This document shows, piece by piece, positions 11,407 through 22,764 of a DNA stretch of 64,000 bases (position 1 is the first letter of the stretch; each line of letters begins with the position of its first letter). Under the pieces are notes generated by a model. It was not told the DNA's origin and searched no databases. It was given only the letters and a program-made list of their open reading frames with translations. Made by a program: the position numbers and the translations under genes. This DNA comes from Diaporthe sp. PMI_573 (taxonomy: Eukaryota > Ascomycota > Sordariomycetes > Diaporthales > Diaporthaceae), in assembly GCA_021399435.1 (NCBI GenBank), contig JAJTUP010000039.1, forward strand, positions 186,001 to 250,000. The letters run 5' to 3'.

Positions 11407-11796
11407 ATGTTCCTCGCCTCGCTGATCTTTGGATTTTTCGCCACAGGGTATGTATGGTTGACATTCACAAGCTGCGGAAGGATGTATGGATAGTTTACGT
11501 GCTAATAAATACCTGGCGCAGCGCTCTTGCAGGAACACCAGCCAACTGCTGTGTGGGAAATGCGGAGGGGCAGGTCAACTACAACTCGGGACACACCTCG
11601 TCCTGCTGCACCGGTCGTGGCTCGATAGTGAATGGGGTAGGTCGATGAATGAGTATCGAGGGGACGTCCGAGTGGGCAAGATTGCTTGCAAGTGCTGACT
11701 TGACCCGTGTCTGATTTCTAGGAATGCGACGCGGCCGACTTCAATGGCTTCACCAGCTGCTGCAACGGCCTCGGCGACAAGGTGTGCACCTTCTAG
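11407..11796 (+). CDS. small secreted cysteine-rich protein (76 aa)
   Basis: Too short and too split to be seen as one open frame. Exons are 11407-11447, 11522-11636 and 11722-11793 plus the stop at 11794. Donors are GTATGT and GTAGGT, acceptors GCGCAG and TTCTAG; phases close exactly. The product starts with a signal peptide (MFLASLIFGFFATGALAG). The mature chain of about 60 residues has eight cysteines arranged CC, CC, C, CC, C, including ANCCVGN, SSCCTGRG and TSCCNGLGD. It does not follow the hydrophobin C-CC-C-C-CC-C order. Small size, secretion signal and cysteine density make it an effector-like or antimicrobial-like candidate; no named family was recognised. Convergent with the coiled-coil gene at 11888. 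Confidence 0.78.
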
Positions 11797-11887
11797 GTCG
11801 GCGGCCTGGCTGGATGATGGAAGGGTGTCCAAGCATGGCCGGCTAGGACGGATGATATGCATCGAGACGGGGTGCCCGGGGTTGATA

Positions 11888-13063
11888 TTATGTATTGAAT
11901 TGCAATGATACTGTAGCGTTACTTTCTATGTGATGGATGATCCTCTCCTCGGCGTCTTGGACCTCGTCCTGGATGAACTCTTCCAGGCGGAGCCGCACGC
12001 CGTAGTATTCGTCGTCTATACGAGTTCCGATCTCATCGCTTGTCTCCTCTCTTACCTCTAGAAGATGCTGGTCAACATGTTCCTCGACGCGCGCTGACTC
12101 TTCAGCCAACCGCTGCTCAAGGCAGTTCATGATCCTTGTCTCCAACTGCTGCAGCTGGTTGCTCATGTCTTGTTTTAACTCGGCCTTCATCTCACCCATA
12201 ATCTTCCGGCATATAGCCTCCATAGCTGAAAGATCTGCGGATTGGGCGTCCGAAGCACCACTTTCACGTCGCCGCTTCTTAGACGGACCCTGGCCACTCG
12301 AGCCTACGGCATTGTCAGCATACTGCAAACCACAAGGGTAAATGACGCATAGCTTACCTTGACTTGTTGGAGGCATTGGTGGCCCAGGCTCCAGCTCATC
12401 GTACGATGGTGGGTTCGCAGAGGGAGCCTCAGGACCATCCTCGATGAGCCGGCCACCTTTGCCACCATAGAGACAGGTCATGTCAGCCTGCCAGGCAATG
12501 GACTTCAGCCCATGGCCAGAAGCCGCTTCGCAGAGCGACTGCAGTCGAGCCTTGGTTACATTCTTGGCCGGCAGGTACACGGTGAACTTAGTCACTCGGG
12601 CCAGGGACCGCAGCTGATGTAATATCTCGCCCGAGCTCTTGTTCTTGGGTGTGATGTTCTCGGGGTTGGTAGGGCCGACCAGGGCAGCTGGCCTGTCCAG
12701 TGTGAACCGTAGGCAATAAGTGTCCGGGCCCAGCTTCTTCTTCACGGCTTCCTGTGGTGTAGATTTGGGGGGTTCGTCCAACACTACAGTCTGTATGTGC
12801 TCTGGGTGGATGAATAGGAATATGCTGGTCTTCGAGGGCAGAGACGCGGGTGTCTTGAGCATCACAGTGGCGCGTAGCTTGATGAAGGCAGTGTTGGTCG
12901 AGGCATAGCGGCGGAGGTCGCAGGTCACATCGCTCAAGGGCGAGTGGCCATCCCAAGTCACAACAGCCGGCACGCCGGAGACATTGATATCGTCCGAGGA
13001 GCTTGCATCCTTTTTCGGGGTGGTCGTGTCTGGTTCCGAGGCAGTCGACACATCATCGGCCAT
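11888..13063 (-). CDS. hypothetical protein with NLS-like cluster and C-terminal coiled coil
   Basis: Unrecognised family. The whole span is one open frame of 391 codons, but a 54-nt in-frame intron at 12357-12304 is likely: GTAAGC donor, TGCTGAC branch site and CCGTAG acceptor. With it removed the protein has 373 residues. The N-terminal 200 residues form a mixed alpha/beta-looking region (AVVTWDGHSPLSDVTCDLRR). The middle is proline-rich and carries a basic cluster, PSKKRRRESG, that could be a nuclear localisation signal. The last 110 residues are strongly charged heptad-like helices (many E, R, L; for example QQLETRIMNCLEQRLAEE), expected to form a coiled coil. The start sits in a good context (CGGCCATGG). 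Function cannot be assigned. Confidence 0.7.
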   Translation of the reverse strand: MADDVSTASEPDTTTPKKDASSSDDINVSGVPAVVTWDGHSPLSDVTCDLRRYASTNTAFIKLRATVMLKTPASLPSKTSIFLFIHPEHIQTVVLDEPPKSTPQEAVKKKLGPDTYCLRFTLDRPAALVGPTNPENITPKNKSSGEILHQLRSLARVTKFTVYLPAKNVTKARLQSLCEAASGHGLKSIAWQADMTCLYGGKGGRLIEDGPEAPSANPPSYDELEPGPPMPPTSQGKLCVIYPCGLQYADNAVGSSGQGPSKKRRRESGASDAQSADLSAMEAICRKIMGEMKAELKQDMSNQLQQLETRIMNCLEQRLAEESARVEEHVDQHLLEVREETSDEIGTRIDDEYYGVRLRLEEFIQDEVQDAEERIIHHIESNATVSLQFNT

Positions 13064-14164
13064 GGCCGTGGGACCGCTCGAGCCTGTAACAGGTCAGTAC
13101 TTGGGACAACAGCAAAGAGCATTTACCAAAGCGATTCCCCTGCGGTAAGCAGGATTCCCTCCCTCCCAGGCTTCTGGCAGAGCAGCCTTGACTCTGTGGA
13201 CACGGCCGCAGGCGACGGGGAACGGGCAACGAGACGACGACAGAAGGACTGGTGAAAATGGCACGACGTCCCCGCACGCCCGGCAAAACAACGCCGCCAA
13301 ACACAGGAGCCGTGTCGCTGACAGGAAGCTGTGAGCCCTCGAAACGAGGGAAAACAACAGCCCCTTCCCAAGACCCCGGTCCTCCCCTCCACGGCGCACT
13401 GGTCGTGGAGTTGAGAAGTCGGCATTTCCAGGTCTTGGGCGCGGTGGACAACTCCTCGAGGCGACGCAGGGTTCCGCAGGCGTGCGCGGCTACCCGCCTA
13501 TGCGAGTACCTTTGAACTGACCCTCTGGTAGATAGATGTTGCTCGGCTGGGAGCGGTCGCGACATGCGATGGTGTTGTGGCGGAGGTGGTTACTCGTGAT
13601 GGATGACGATGTGTAGAGATGCGATGGCACTGAACTGCGGTCGGGGACACCAGCCATGACTGAGAGTCACGAAATCACGTGGTGGCCCGTGCTTGACACT
13701 AATTCTGGAAAAGGGGTGGCTGGGTTGCTGGGGTCGGACGCGTTAGGGGAGGGCCTCGAAGCCAGGGTCTCACCCTAACCCTTGTAGCATGTCTCAGCAG
13801 GCATACACAACCTCGCAACAAGCTGGGACAACCTCTCGATACCTAGGCAGGAGGTCCATCCCATAGGAGCTTGTTGTACAGGAGATTATTCCACAGCAAG
13901 TTCTTCCAGAGGGGATTGTTCCATAGGGTGTTATCTCAGAGGTGCTCATCGCACGGGAAGTTACTCCACTCGGGGCTCGTCCTATGGACAGACTTCTTTG
14001 CACCTCAAACAGCTTCCACGTTTCCATTCGCCGTCGGTCTCCGAGCTCCTTTGTTCACATTCCCCCAGTATCCCAATGGTTCCTCTTCATGCAGCCACGA
14101 TGGGAGTTGGCTTCATCAGACTCACTGCCGAATCCTAGGCACGAACAGGCAGACAGGCAGCCTC
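13064..14164. other. intergenic region with minisatellite
   Basis: No gene was recognised in about 1.1 kb. Overlapping open frames on both strands at 13053-13565 are GC-rich shadows of one another. The right end holds the 15-bp minisatellite annotated separately. Confidence 0.4.
13850..13987. repeat. degenerate 15-bp minisatellite, copy A
   Basis: Eight or nine imperfect units in strict 15-base register, for example GGAGATTATTCCACA (13881), GGGGATTGTTCCATA (13911) and GGAAGTTACTCCACT (13956). The consensus resembles GGAGATTATTCCATA. The same unit, better conserved, recurs at 58369-58473. It lies just beyond the 3' end of the gene at 14165-15202. Confidence 0.8.
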
Positions 14165-15202
14165 CTACGTGTCCAAAGTGTCTCCAACTGGCTCGGTGAG
14201 TATCCACCGCAGCAACAACCAGGCGTCCTCAGTAGGCTTTGGGCCGCGGAGGTCAAACTGTCGGGACTGTCGGAGTACGATCTTGCCTATGTCGCGGTCG
14301 AAATAGGCTTCTGTAATGCGGGCGTACTGGTCCATCTGGAAGGTGTACACCATAACCTGCAACATATCAGCTTCATTGACTCTACGGGGTTGATCTGTCG
14401 TTGTCTCATGAAGAGCTCACAGGTTTGATGCGGTGGTCGCTGCAGCGCTGACTGGTCAGCTGGTACTTGATTAGGGCCACGGCACCGTGGACCTCGCTCC
14501 GTAGCATCGAGTCGGGGGAGATGAAAGTGTCGCTGACGATGCAGGAAAGGTGCGGCTTGTTCTCATCCTTGGGAAAGAAGGCAGTGCCAGAGAAGTACTG
14601 GTGTCTGTGCAGGTTATCTCGGACCCCGCGGGGCAGTATCAGGCCGGTCGTCCTTCCAAGCTCCCACCGGTCGCTTCGAGCCCTGCGTGTCAGCGTGTCT
14701 GCACAAAGTGCGGAAGGAATATAATGAAGCTTGGGTTTCAGACTTACTCCTCGCATCGCCAGGCAGTTCCGCCGAAGCGGTCCATATGCAGCTCGTCGTT
14801 CAGATCGGCCTCGTCCCATGGGATCATGAACCAGGTCTCCTTGCATCGAGGATAAAGCTGCTGTGCTTCTAATTCGCCCAGGTCGCACCAGTGCTGAGAG
14901 AGTATGTTCTTCAGTCCGTCAACAATGGCGGGAGAGGGCTCGAAGAATCTCGCAGAGCTGGCGAAATCGCGTGGTAGATCGATGTCAACGCCCATGTTTT
15001 TCAGCTGAATGCAGGAAATACGCTCGAGTTGTTGCTTGGTCACACCAACGTAGGGAAGCTGCTTGACCTGCTCCTCGAACAAGTGCTCACACATTTGGTA
15101 GAAGCGGTCTCGGTCAGTGATCGCGCCTCCCGGGTCGTTGCGTTTGGCGGCGTTTGTGTTGTCCATGTCGACAGAGGCGGAATTCGGGCTGGACGAATAC
15201 AT
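14165..15202 (-). CDS. hypothetical protein, three exons
   Basis: Unrecognised family. Exons are 15202-14748, 14682-14421 and 14356-14165; donors GTAAGT and GTGAGC, acceptors CGCAG and TTGCAG; phases close to 302 residues. The N-terminus is polar and probably disordered. The rest looks globular, with aromatic clusters such as ETWFMIPWDEADLND and MVYTFQMDQYARITEAYFD. No signal peptide or membrane segment is seen. The exon junctions are supported mainly by phase and by loss of stops, so the model is fair rather than firm. The 15-bp minisatellite begins about 180 bases past its stop. Confidence 0.6.
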
Positions 15203-16147
15203 GTAGCTTTCGCAATGCTAACGAACGGATTGGCAGTCAAGGGAATGGGCCGCCTGAGTTGAGTAGTGTACGTACCAATGGGTCTAGTTGCATGTGCCCA
15301 GGTGTCGGTGTTGTTTGCTGCCTTGACTTGGAAAATTGGAGGGGGCGAACAATGGTGCTGCAGCTTTTTCAGCGAGGTTGCTTTGTCAGTGGATGGCTTC
15401 AATCCCTGAGACCTACATTCTGGGGCTTTCCCACGCCTTCCAAGCCAGAAAGCAGACATAAAGACGAGCTTTATCGAAAATGGAGCATCCTCGGAAATTT
15501 TGGAATTGGTCCCACCGTGTGGTCGAGCGGAAGGCCACTCCTGCGATGCTATAGCAGTAGTGGCTTGTATACTCCTTAACTAGACTTACAAGTGGATGCA
15601 AGCCCGTAGATATACAAAATAATATGCTTTTCCAAATCTCAAATGAATCAGACAGTGACGCAACGAGTGTGAGGCACTACAATGCTATTATGCTTTGAAA
15701 TCGAGTTAACTCAAGTGCTAATCTTGGGAAATAGATCATATAAATTCAGCCAGTTTAATGCACCCCTTCTTCTTCCCTTTTCATACAGTTGAGTTCTTGA
15801 CTTCCCAACTCTCACATGTGCAAATTGCCGGCGGAGGTCTTGCCGATTTGCAATTGATTTCTTGCTTCTGCCCACGAATTTCAGAAGACACATGCTCGCC
15901 AAGACGGCACGAAACAAAGACAGGCACAAAAATAGCTCAGCTAACAAAGGCGTAAAGACTGGAATACACATTACATTCACTTAACTAAATACCTTCATTT
16001 TGTAGGAAACTGCGCGTTGCCGATGTCTTTGTGAAACTCCGACTTAAATCCAAGCTTTATGCAGCATGGCTTCGGAACTCAATGGTAGGCTCAGCCTACA
16101 CACGAATTATTCCGTAAAATAAAAAACGACCACACAATATTGACAAC
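15203..16147. other. intergenic region
   Basis: Divergent spacer of about 0.95 kb between the unknown minus-strand gene and the secreted protein at 16148. Short open frames overlap on both strands without family resemblance; nothing else seen. Confidence 0.4.
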
Positions 16148-16684
16148 ATGCAGATCAAATTCAAAACGGTCTTGGCTATCCTGCCAGCCCTCTCCAGCAC
16201 CGCCTTTGCCTCATGCTACATGAGCAAGCCGGCATGGACCGAGCTTGCGACCGAGGAACAAATCTTCAAGGCCTTCCGCAACAGCTGCGAAAGGATGCAA
16301 GGCCAACACGCGGCCGGGGTTAGCACCTGCGACAGCGCGAACGGTGACATTATGAGCAAGGATGGTGGCAGCTATTTTTTATCGATCGAACCTTACAAAA
16401 AGGGGGAATGGAACCTCTCTGTGGATACGTGCCTTCTTCTGGCGGGTGAAGTAAGTCTATGCTAGTGATTCCCGTAATGCTTGAGAGCTGTCTCGACTCC
16501 ATTCTTGTTTGTTCTTCACATAACTCTCGGCAACCATTGTGGATGTGCGAAACGCTGACTGTTTGGATACTAGCTCCATAGGTTGTGTGACCACGGCGGC
16601 GTTTGGAATATTACCGCTGGTTGGAGCCCACCAATAATGGCATTGGTGAAGTTGGAGCCTCAGCTAGGCTGTTGTGGGTGCTAG
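16148..16684 (+). CDS. small secreted protein (137 aa)
   Basis: Exons are 16148-16450 and 16574-16684, joined by a 123-nt intron (GTAAGT donor, ATACTAG acceptor) in phase 0. The first 21 residues form a signal peptide (MQIKFKTVLAILPALSSTAFA). The mature protein has cysteines in ASCYMS, NSCERM, VSTCDSA and DTCLL, then RLCDHGG and a terminal GCCGC contributed by exon 2. The central segment (EEQIFKAFRNSCERMQGQ) is helical. It resembles in plan many fungal small secreted proteins with four or more disulfides; no enzyme motif is visible. Secretion is well supported; the role (effector, defence or surface) is unknown. Confidence 0.72.
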
Positions 16685-17264
16685 GATTTGGTTGTTATTT
16701 GAGGTATTATATGAACAGTTGATGCTTGAGTCTCTTTCGGCACCCATATCCAACTACATGCTATTACAGCTGCATTGCCTTCATAATTTCATATAACTAT
16801 GTGTGCCACTCTCCATGGATCTATTTCCCGACTGCCGTGATACTATCCCGTTTTCACCGCGGCATTTATATACTAGGATACGAGATTGCTCTCGCGCTAG
16901 GTCCGGGAGGGCAACCACCTACAGGACCACCATCTATGGTGACCTGCTTCAGAATCAATTGCCCTGGGAGGTCTCAATTTCTAATAACGGCCCATGGGAT
17001 ACCAGTTAATCTTGAAGAAGGCATGCAAGCGAGAGTAGTTCAAAAAAGATGTTTTCGAAGCTTCGTGAAAATGTGGCAATAGCATTCTGATTTTTATGTG
17101 ACTGTCATGTCATCAAGGTAACTTATGGCCGCAATATCTAGTATCACTGAGCGACAGTAGTTCATATCCGAACATATTTCAAGTAGGATATCATTGGCAC
17201 GGCTGAAATGTTTCAATTATGGTCCTTTTATAGACTCCATGAGCCATTTTTGCGGACATATGGC
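16685..17264. other. intergenic region
   Basis: About 580 bases between convergent genes. AT-rich, with no supported gene or repeat. Confidence 0.4.
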
Positions 17265-19436
17265 TTAGCTGATGTGAGGCACATATTGCGACCACCTAAC
17301 AACCTCATATGCAGAAGGAGGCAGATGCGACAGGTTCGCCAGACACTCAACAAAGATGAAAAACCTCAGCCCCAGGTAGATGCAGCCGACAATAACAATC
17401 CCCACGACCTTGAAGACTCGAATGACCTCAATCATCCAGAGAAAACACCACTTATAAAACTTCCACCAGTACTTCCTCCACCCGTGCTTCCACCTCCCCA
17501 TCTTGGCCGCCTTCTCAGCAAGGTGTTCCGCCTCCTCGGCATCGCGGTCCTCCTCGTCCATCATGAGCCACGGCCGCACGGCATTCAGGATGACGCCCTC
17601 GGCGTGCGCGACGGGGACGAGCAGGCCGCTGCACGCGAGGCTGACGGAGGCGAGCTTCCAGAGCGCCGACTCGGCGTCGCTCGTGAAGCTCGCGTCCCAC
17701 GCCAGCATGTGCAGGCCGCCGTAGAGGAAACCGGTGAGGCTGATGCCCAGGTGCGTCTTGAAGGCGTGCTGGTCCTGCGGGATGCTGTCGTGCCGCCGCC
17801 GCGGGAAGTTGGTCACGCGGTCGACCAGGGTGTTGCGCATCGTCCGCTTCAGGCGGCGCTGGAGGCGGTGCCTGGTCTCTGGGGGGCTCGTCGGCGGGGC
17901 GGCGCCCGTGGTGGTGGTGGCTGGGTCGTCGTCGTTGGTGGACTCCTCGTGCGGGTGGCGGTCGAGGAAGTAGTGGTCCCATCCCTTCTCGGCGAGCTGC
18001 ATGCGGATCCGGAAGCGGCGCTCCTGGTCTGCGGCTGCTTGGACGAGCTCGCTTAGGCTTGCGGCGCCGGCTGTTGTCGACTGGTCCGCGTCGCGAATCT
18101 GGGTTGGAGGGGAGAGGTATGTTTGTGGGCTGGCTGGTGTTGGGCGGGAGGTGGTTGGCCGGCTGGGAACGCCTGTCGTTGGACGGCCCATGCTGACGGC
18201 CGACGACTGGGGACGCCCTGCGTGTAGGTTCAAGTCGCTAAAGGTGATTGGGTCCTGGTTGATGGTTGCATCCAAGTACGTAGATGTCCGCGGACCCTCA
18301 GGGGAATATTCCTGGACGGCAACCTGCTCGGCTTCTCCCAGCTTCGTGTATCTCTCCTCGTCAGACTCGTTGTGGTCGAAGCTAGTCAGTGAGTACAGAA
18401 TTGCCATGAGCCAGTGTGGCTGACTGACGGTATCGGGCATGTCGAGAGGATCCGGTTTCGAGATATCCACAGGTTTTCGAAGCCAGAGCACACCGATGAT
18501 GAGCGCGACGATACAGTGCGCGAAGGTTGTCAACTCCAGTAGGGATATCGAGAGACCTTGGGCCATCCGGACGATACACTGAAGACTGAACCACACGGCC
18601 TGAAACAAGGCGATGATCTTGACGAATGTGCTCGCGCTGCTCTTGTCCAAGATGTCTAATACGGATAGCTTTGGTATCACCGATGGCTCGTGCTCTGCCA
18701 CGAAGCGCAGAGCTTCATCTCTCAAGACAACCTGTTCCCGGTGGTGGTCATCTGGGAGGAACACCTTGGGTCCGTCACGCAGCTTGTAGCTGTAGCCTCC
18801 CATAACAGCGTACCAGCTGTGGGTCATTGTCCACACGTGTTTGGTGCTTGTGTCCTCGACATCTGCATGGGGGATCTGCTCGTCAAGTGTCAGCTGAGCG
18901 TTGGATCCGCGTCAACAACACGTTTGGCCTTACCCGGCGGCTGGCCAGCAAAGCGGGCCACCATCTTCGCGGCTGGACTGGTAGCAAATAAACTCGTTCC
19001 ATGAAAGCCTGCAGAGACCTGACGTCCCAGTACTGTCTAAAGGCAGCGTAGGCAATCTACGAACGCATGGTGGTCAGTTTGCCCGAGACATCCAAGTACG
19101 CGCCAGGTGATGACCTACCAACTCTGGCGCGAAAAGTCCAATGAGCAGCCATCCGATCTGCCTGGTGATCTGATGGCCACCAAAGATGTGTACGAGCCTG
19201 TGCCGCATGCTCTTGGTTTTGTCCTTCTTGAACCACGCCGTCCATGGAAGACTCTCATCCGGACACGTGCCGGGCAGGTTCAGGTGCACAATCTTCCAGG
19301 TACACAAGGCAAGCGTCACGAAGCATGATGAGATGATCGAAAAGGTGCCCCTGCGCTCCGGCTGTGGCTCCCACGTGAACCCGCTGGTGATGTTGCCCTC
19401 GGCCCCAGCGACGATGTCCCACCCGCTTGACGACAT
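17265..19436 (-). CDS. conserved fungal multi-pass membrane protein (683 aa)
   Basis: Exons are 19436-19119, 19056-18934 and 18875-17265; both introns (62 and 58 nt) are phase 0 with GTAGGT/CGTAG and GTAAGG/GAGCAG ends. The N-terminus carries TSGFTWEPQPERRGTFSI followed by a hydrophobic CTWKIVHLNLP segment. WTMTHSWYAVMGGYSYKL lies at the start of exon 3; several membrane helices follow, then a long polar loop of about 200 residues rich in S, T, P and D. A second membrane block contains GLLVPVAHAEGVILNAV and ends in a C-terminal helix with ECLANLSHLPPSAYEVVRW. These segments recur in a widespread but uncharacterised Pezizomycotina membrane-protein family. Function unknown; the topology suggests a transporter, sensor or scaffold, without direct evidence. 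Confidence 0.85.
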
Positions 19437-20150
19437 CGTGGCGGTGCTCTGAGCTGCCGCCTGTGGCCCAGCAGTATCTGTTTGTGTGTGCGCCGCGCGC
19501 TACAATCTCGATAGGTCAGATAGGTGCGGGATTAAGGTGGCAGACGGAGGGATATTTAGTCGACTGTCTTGGTTAAGCTTAAAATTGAATTCCTGGGAGA
19601 TCCCTACGAAACGAGATGTCGTCGTCTCCCTAGGTGGATCTCGAAGCCCATCCGACATGAGGCCCCGTAGTTTTTCCGGCTTGGCGGCGCATGTTGACCG
19701 CAATTCGAGGGGAGCAGGGGGCGAGTAAAGGACTGACTAGGGGTTCAGGAGCAGTGACCATCTCAGGCGATGATCAAGCATCAAGCGAGGTCGGCGGTGT
19801 GGGTCCGGCGTCCTCTTCGGGCAGAACGGGGCTTGCTGACGCAGTGAACACCCTCCAAACAAGGAGTTGACATAACTTTGACTCGAACATCAATGGATCC
19901 AGGTGCAAACACGCCTTGATTAAACACTTTGTCCTGTATCAGCACGGTAGTAAAATGTGGCCGAAAGCCTTCGGGATGATTCTGAAAGCTTCAATGATAG
20001 AATTCCAGTTACACATAAAATAAGATCGAGCGAGGGAATACGTCGTACAGGTCATGTCGCAGCGTGACAAGCAAATAGCCTTTTCTGGAAATTGCCCAGA
20101 TTCGGTGACATGAGATTTTCGCTCACCGGGAGCGTTTTGAGCAGACATCA
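19437..20150. other. intergenic region
   Basis: About 700 bases holding the promoter of the membrane-protein gene and the 3' flank of the DUF7726-like gene. No supported gene; short frames at 19486-19728 overlap on both strands. Confidence 0.4.
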
Positions 20151-21421
20151 TCAGAACCTCACAAAGTCCACACGTCCATACTCGTCCTCAATCATTTGTT
20201 CGTCGGCACGGCACCAGTATCTATCCACGGTTAGCGACTTCAAAATACGCGAAGCTCATCCTCAACTCACCCTTGACTGCCATCCCTCTCGCGTTCAGCA
20301 CCTCCTGGGTAGATCTTCTCCATTTCGAGCCGGTGCTTGCTCTTAGGTTTGCCCTCTGCAAGCCTCAGCTTCTCGAGGTACACATAGGCCGCATAGTACA
20401 CGGAGCTAGTGCAGCCTGCCCTCGGGCCCTTCTTCTTCCTGAAGTCAGCGAGCATCTTGGACTGGATCGACTTGCAGCCCGGCATCTTGAGCTGCGCGTG
20501 GAGGTCGCGGCAGAACTGAGCCTGGGTCAGGCCAGGGGTCTTGAGGTGCGCCGTGATCTTCCTCCGGACCACGTCGCATGTTTCGAAAACGGGGACCGAG
20601 TCCGTCTCTTCGCCATCAAGGTGGATGTTGTTCAGGTCCGCACTTGCACTCGAGAGATGGGCCTTGGCCGTCTTGGCCTTCTTCTGCGATGCAGCAGAGG
20701 CAGCCGGCATAGACAACCCGGCGAGCTCCCGCTTCTTGAACCACGCCCAGGCTTCCCAGTACACGTCACTGCCGAAGCCCCCGTCCCTGCCAGTACTCTT
20801 CAGGAACCTGTTGACGGCAGTGGGGCTGGAACCGATGGCGGTGCAGAACTCGCCCTTTTTGAAAATGCCCCGATCGATCACCCTGTTAATCAGGGCTCTG
20901 ACAGCACTGCAGTCCTTGTCGGCGCTCATGTCGCTGACGTCGATATGATCGGGGTCCTGCTTGTAGGCAGCGATGGCCTCATCCGACGAGGCGTCGGACT
21001 TGCGCTTCCTGCTGCTAGACGCAGCGACAGGAGCTTGCTGGACAGAGTTGGACCCAGGTTGCCTGAGAGGACTCGGGAAGACGACTGGTCCCGGCGCACG
21101 TCTCCCCACGTCAACGGCGGTCTGCTGGAGTGTTTTTATCAGAGCATTAGCTTCATCCCTGGCCTTGACCTGCTCTCTCACCCAGTAGTCAGTGTTCATG
21201 AGATTTCCCCCTCCAACAGGAGCCTTCCTGATAGGGGGAAGGGTCGCTGGTGACTGATTGGCTCTGGCGGTAACATCCTGGAGAGCTGCACGCGGTGGTG
21301 GCTGAGGAGCGTGTCAGCATGACAGCACGAGATCGCCCTAGGCCAGTCTGGTGCTGGAGAGGATGACGGCAGGGTTCATGCCTACCAGGCGAGGTGGAGG
21401 GATCGGAGTGCGCCTCTGCAT
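20151..21421 (-). CDS. DUF7726-like protein with two repeats of the domain
   Basis: Exons are 21421-21386 (12 codons, MQRRTPIPPPRL), 21301-20271 and 20220-20151. The introns are 84 nt and 50 nt; the second has a GTGAGT donor, a GCTAAC branch site and a GATAG acceptor. The total is 378 residues. Two related modules are visible: one around residues 155-205 (INRVIDRGIFKKGEFCTAIG, then SDVYWEAWAWFKKRELAG) and one around 265-330 (RRKITAHLKTPGLTQAQFCR, then SSVYYAAYVYLEKLRL). Each pairs a helical FC-containing segment with a Y-A-F/Y-K-L helix, the layout of the fungal DUF7726 domain. A basic RKRK stretch near residue 110 could direct it to the nucleus. A DNA-binding or structural role is possible but unproven. 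Confidence 0.75.
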
Positions 21422-22764
21422 GTTGACTGAGTAATCCAAGTACAGGTAGACGATGGTGTCCACAGTCCGCGTGAATGAAGTAGGCTGATGAAGTTTCAAG
21501 CGCTGCTAGTGGTCTTGTTCTGTATCTTGAAACTGACTGACGGTGATCAATTCAGGTTCCGCGGCTGTTACTACTGGTAGCCTTGGGTTCCTCGCTCACT
21601 TTGGAGGTCGATTGAGTGGGTGTCTAAGCTGTGGGTGACCTTGGTGGAGTTTGTTTACTTTGCGGAAGACGCGTCGAGACCGACCCAGATGTGTCGTCAT
21701 CTTGCACGCCAAACGGCTGATCCTTGACTGGCACGGTGGCACGTGCGTTCAACATTGAACTCTATCAATCGAAAGTAGTTACCTGCCAGATAGATTCTGC
21801 CCCTCTGTCAGTAACAGATTGACAAAAGCCGCAGTTGGAACTGTGATTAAGTGGCTTCGCTATATGTGCTAAATAGCCCAACCAACCATTTGCACCAAAC
21901 CCCAGTCTTCCCCACTACTAGTATGTACTCCTTTTCCTAGGTCAATGCCGACCAACCTATTAGCCTTTCCTTTCCTACTACAAGTAATAAAACTTTAACT
22001 ACTATAATAATATTATGAACTGTCTTGATTATTGGTATGATAGATATCGGACGTTACTCTTGTTGGAGGGCACCTGGTGTATAGGCCTCAATGATGACGT
22101 GGACTGGCCCTGTTTCCATTCACGGTTGATCCTCCATCACTTGAATCTAGGTCTGAGAACACGGATCGAGAACGGGGCACCCATCAGGAACGCACATAAT
22201 GAAGAGAGAAATAATGCCCAGAACGGCGTTTGTATCCGGGCTCGTTGCAGACATTATTTGTCTGATCCTAGGAAATCCACCACCGCGAACTTTCCATCGC
22301 GCGGACATTGCAAGATCCCACCACTCACCGCACATGTGATGGTAACTCAAGCAGTCTTCAGCGAATTTGCTGTTCCAAAGGGGGCTGGCTAGTCAGCCAT
22401 CCAAATTTGATCCGCCCACACCTCACCTGCGCTCAGTGACGTTCGGTATGTAAACATTGAAGCGCCCGCATTGCAGGATTTTAAGGATTTGGGATCAGTC
22501 AAGAGACCAAGGTTAAAACGAAGGCTAAAGTGCTCAATTGCATCTTTAACTTTGGTCTGACGACCTTGCACCATCGTTTGGTAGTCATGGCATGACAAGA
22601 GGTTTAAGGGGTTGAGGATTGAAGGTCCAGCAAAGCCAAGAGAGGGAATGAACAGCGACTCCCAGCGGTATAATGTAGAACCTTCTCTTCAGCCTTGGTT
22701 CCTGAAAGGTCTACCAACACTACCGACGGCCATTATCTAGCAATCCGCTCTCTTTGATCACCAG
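21422..22764. other. intergenic region
   Basis: About 1.3 kb with no supported gene. A plus-strand frame at 22015-22392 (125 codons) has no family resemblance or visible splice partner and was not annotated. An AT-rich patch lies at 21970-22015. Confidence 0.4.

Noticed and set aside
13053..13565. Minus-strand frame upstream of the coiled-coil gene
   Set aside because: Overlaps open frames in several registers, which is typical of GC-rich noncoding DNA; no start context or domain.
17208..18056. Plus-strand frame of 282 codons opposite the membrane-protein gene
   Set aside because: Antisense shadow rich in L, R, P and V from a high-GC coding region.
20273..21253. Plus-strand frame of 326 codons opposite the DUF7726-like gene
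   Set aside because: Antisense shadow; the minus strand has clear domain repeats and consistent introns.
22015..22392. Plus-strand frame of 125 codons
   Set aside because: No family resemblance, no splice partner, and AT-rich flanks; not enough to call a gene.
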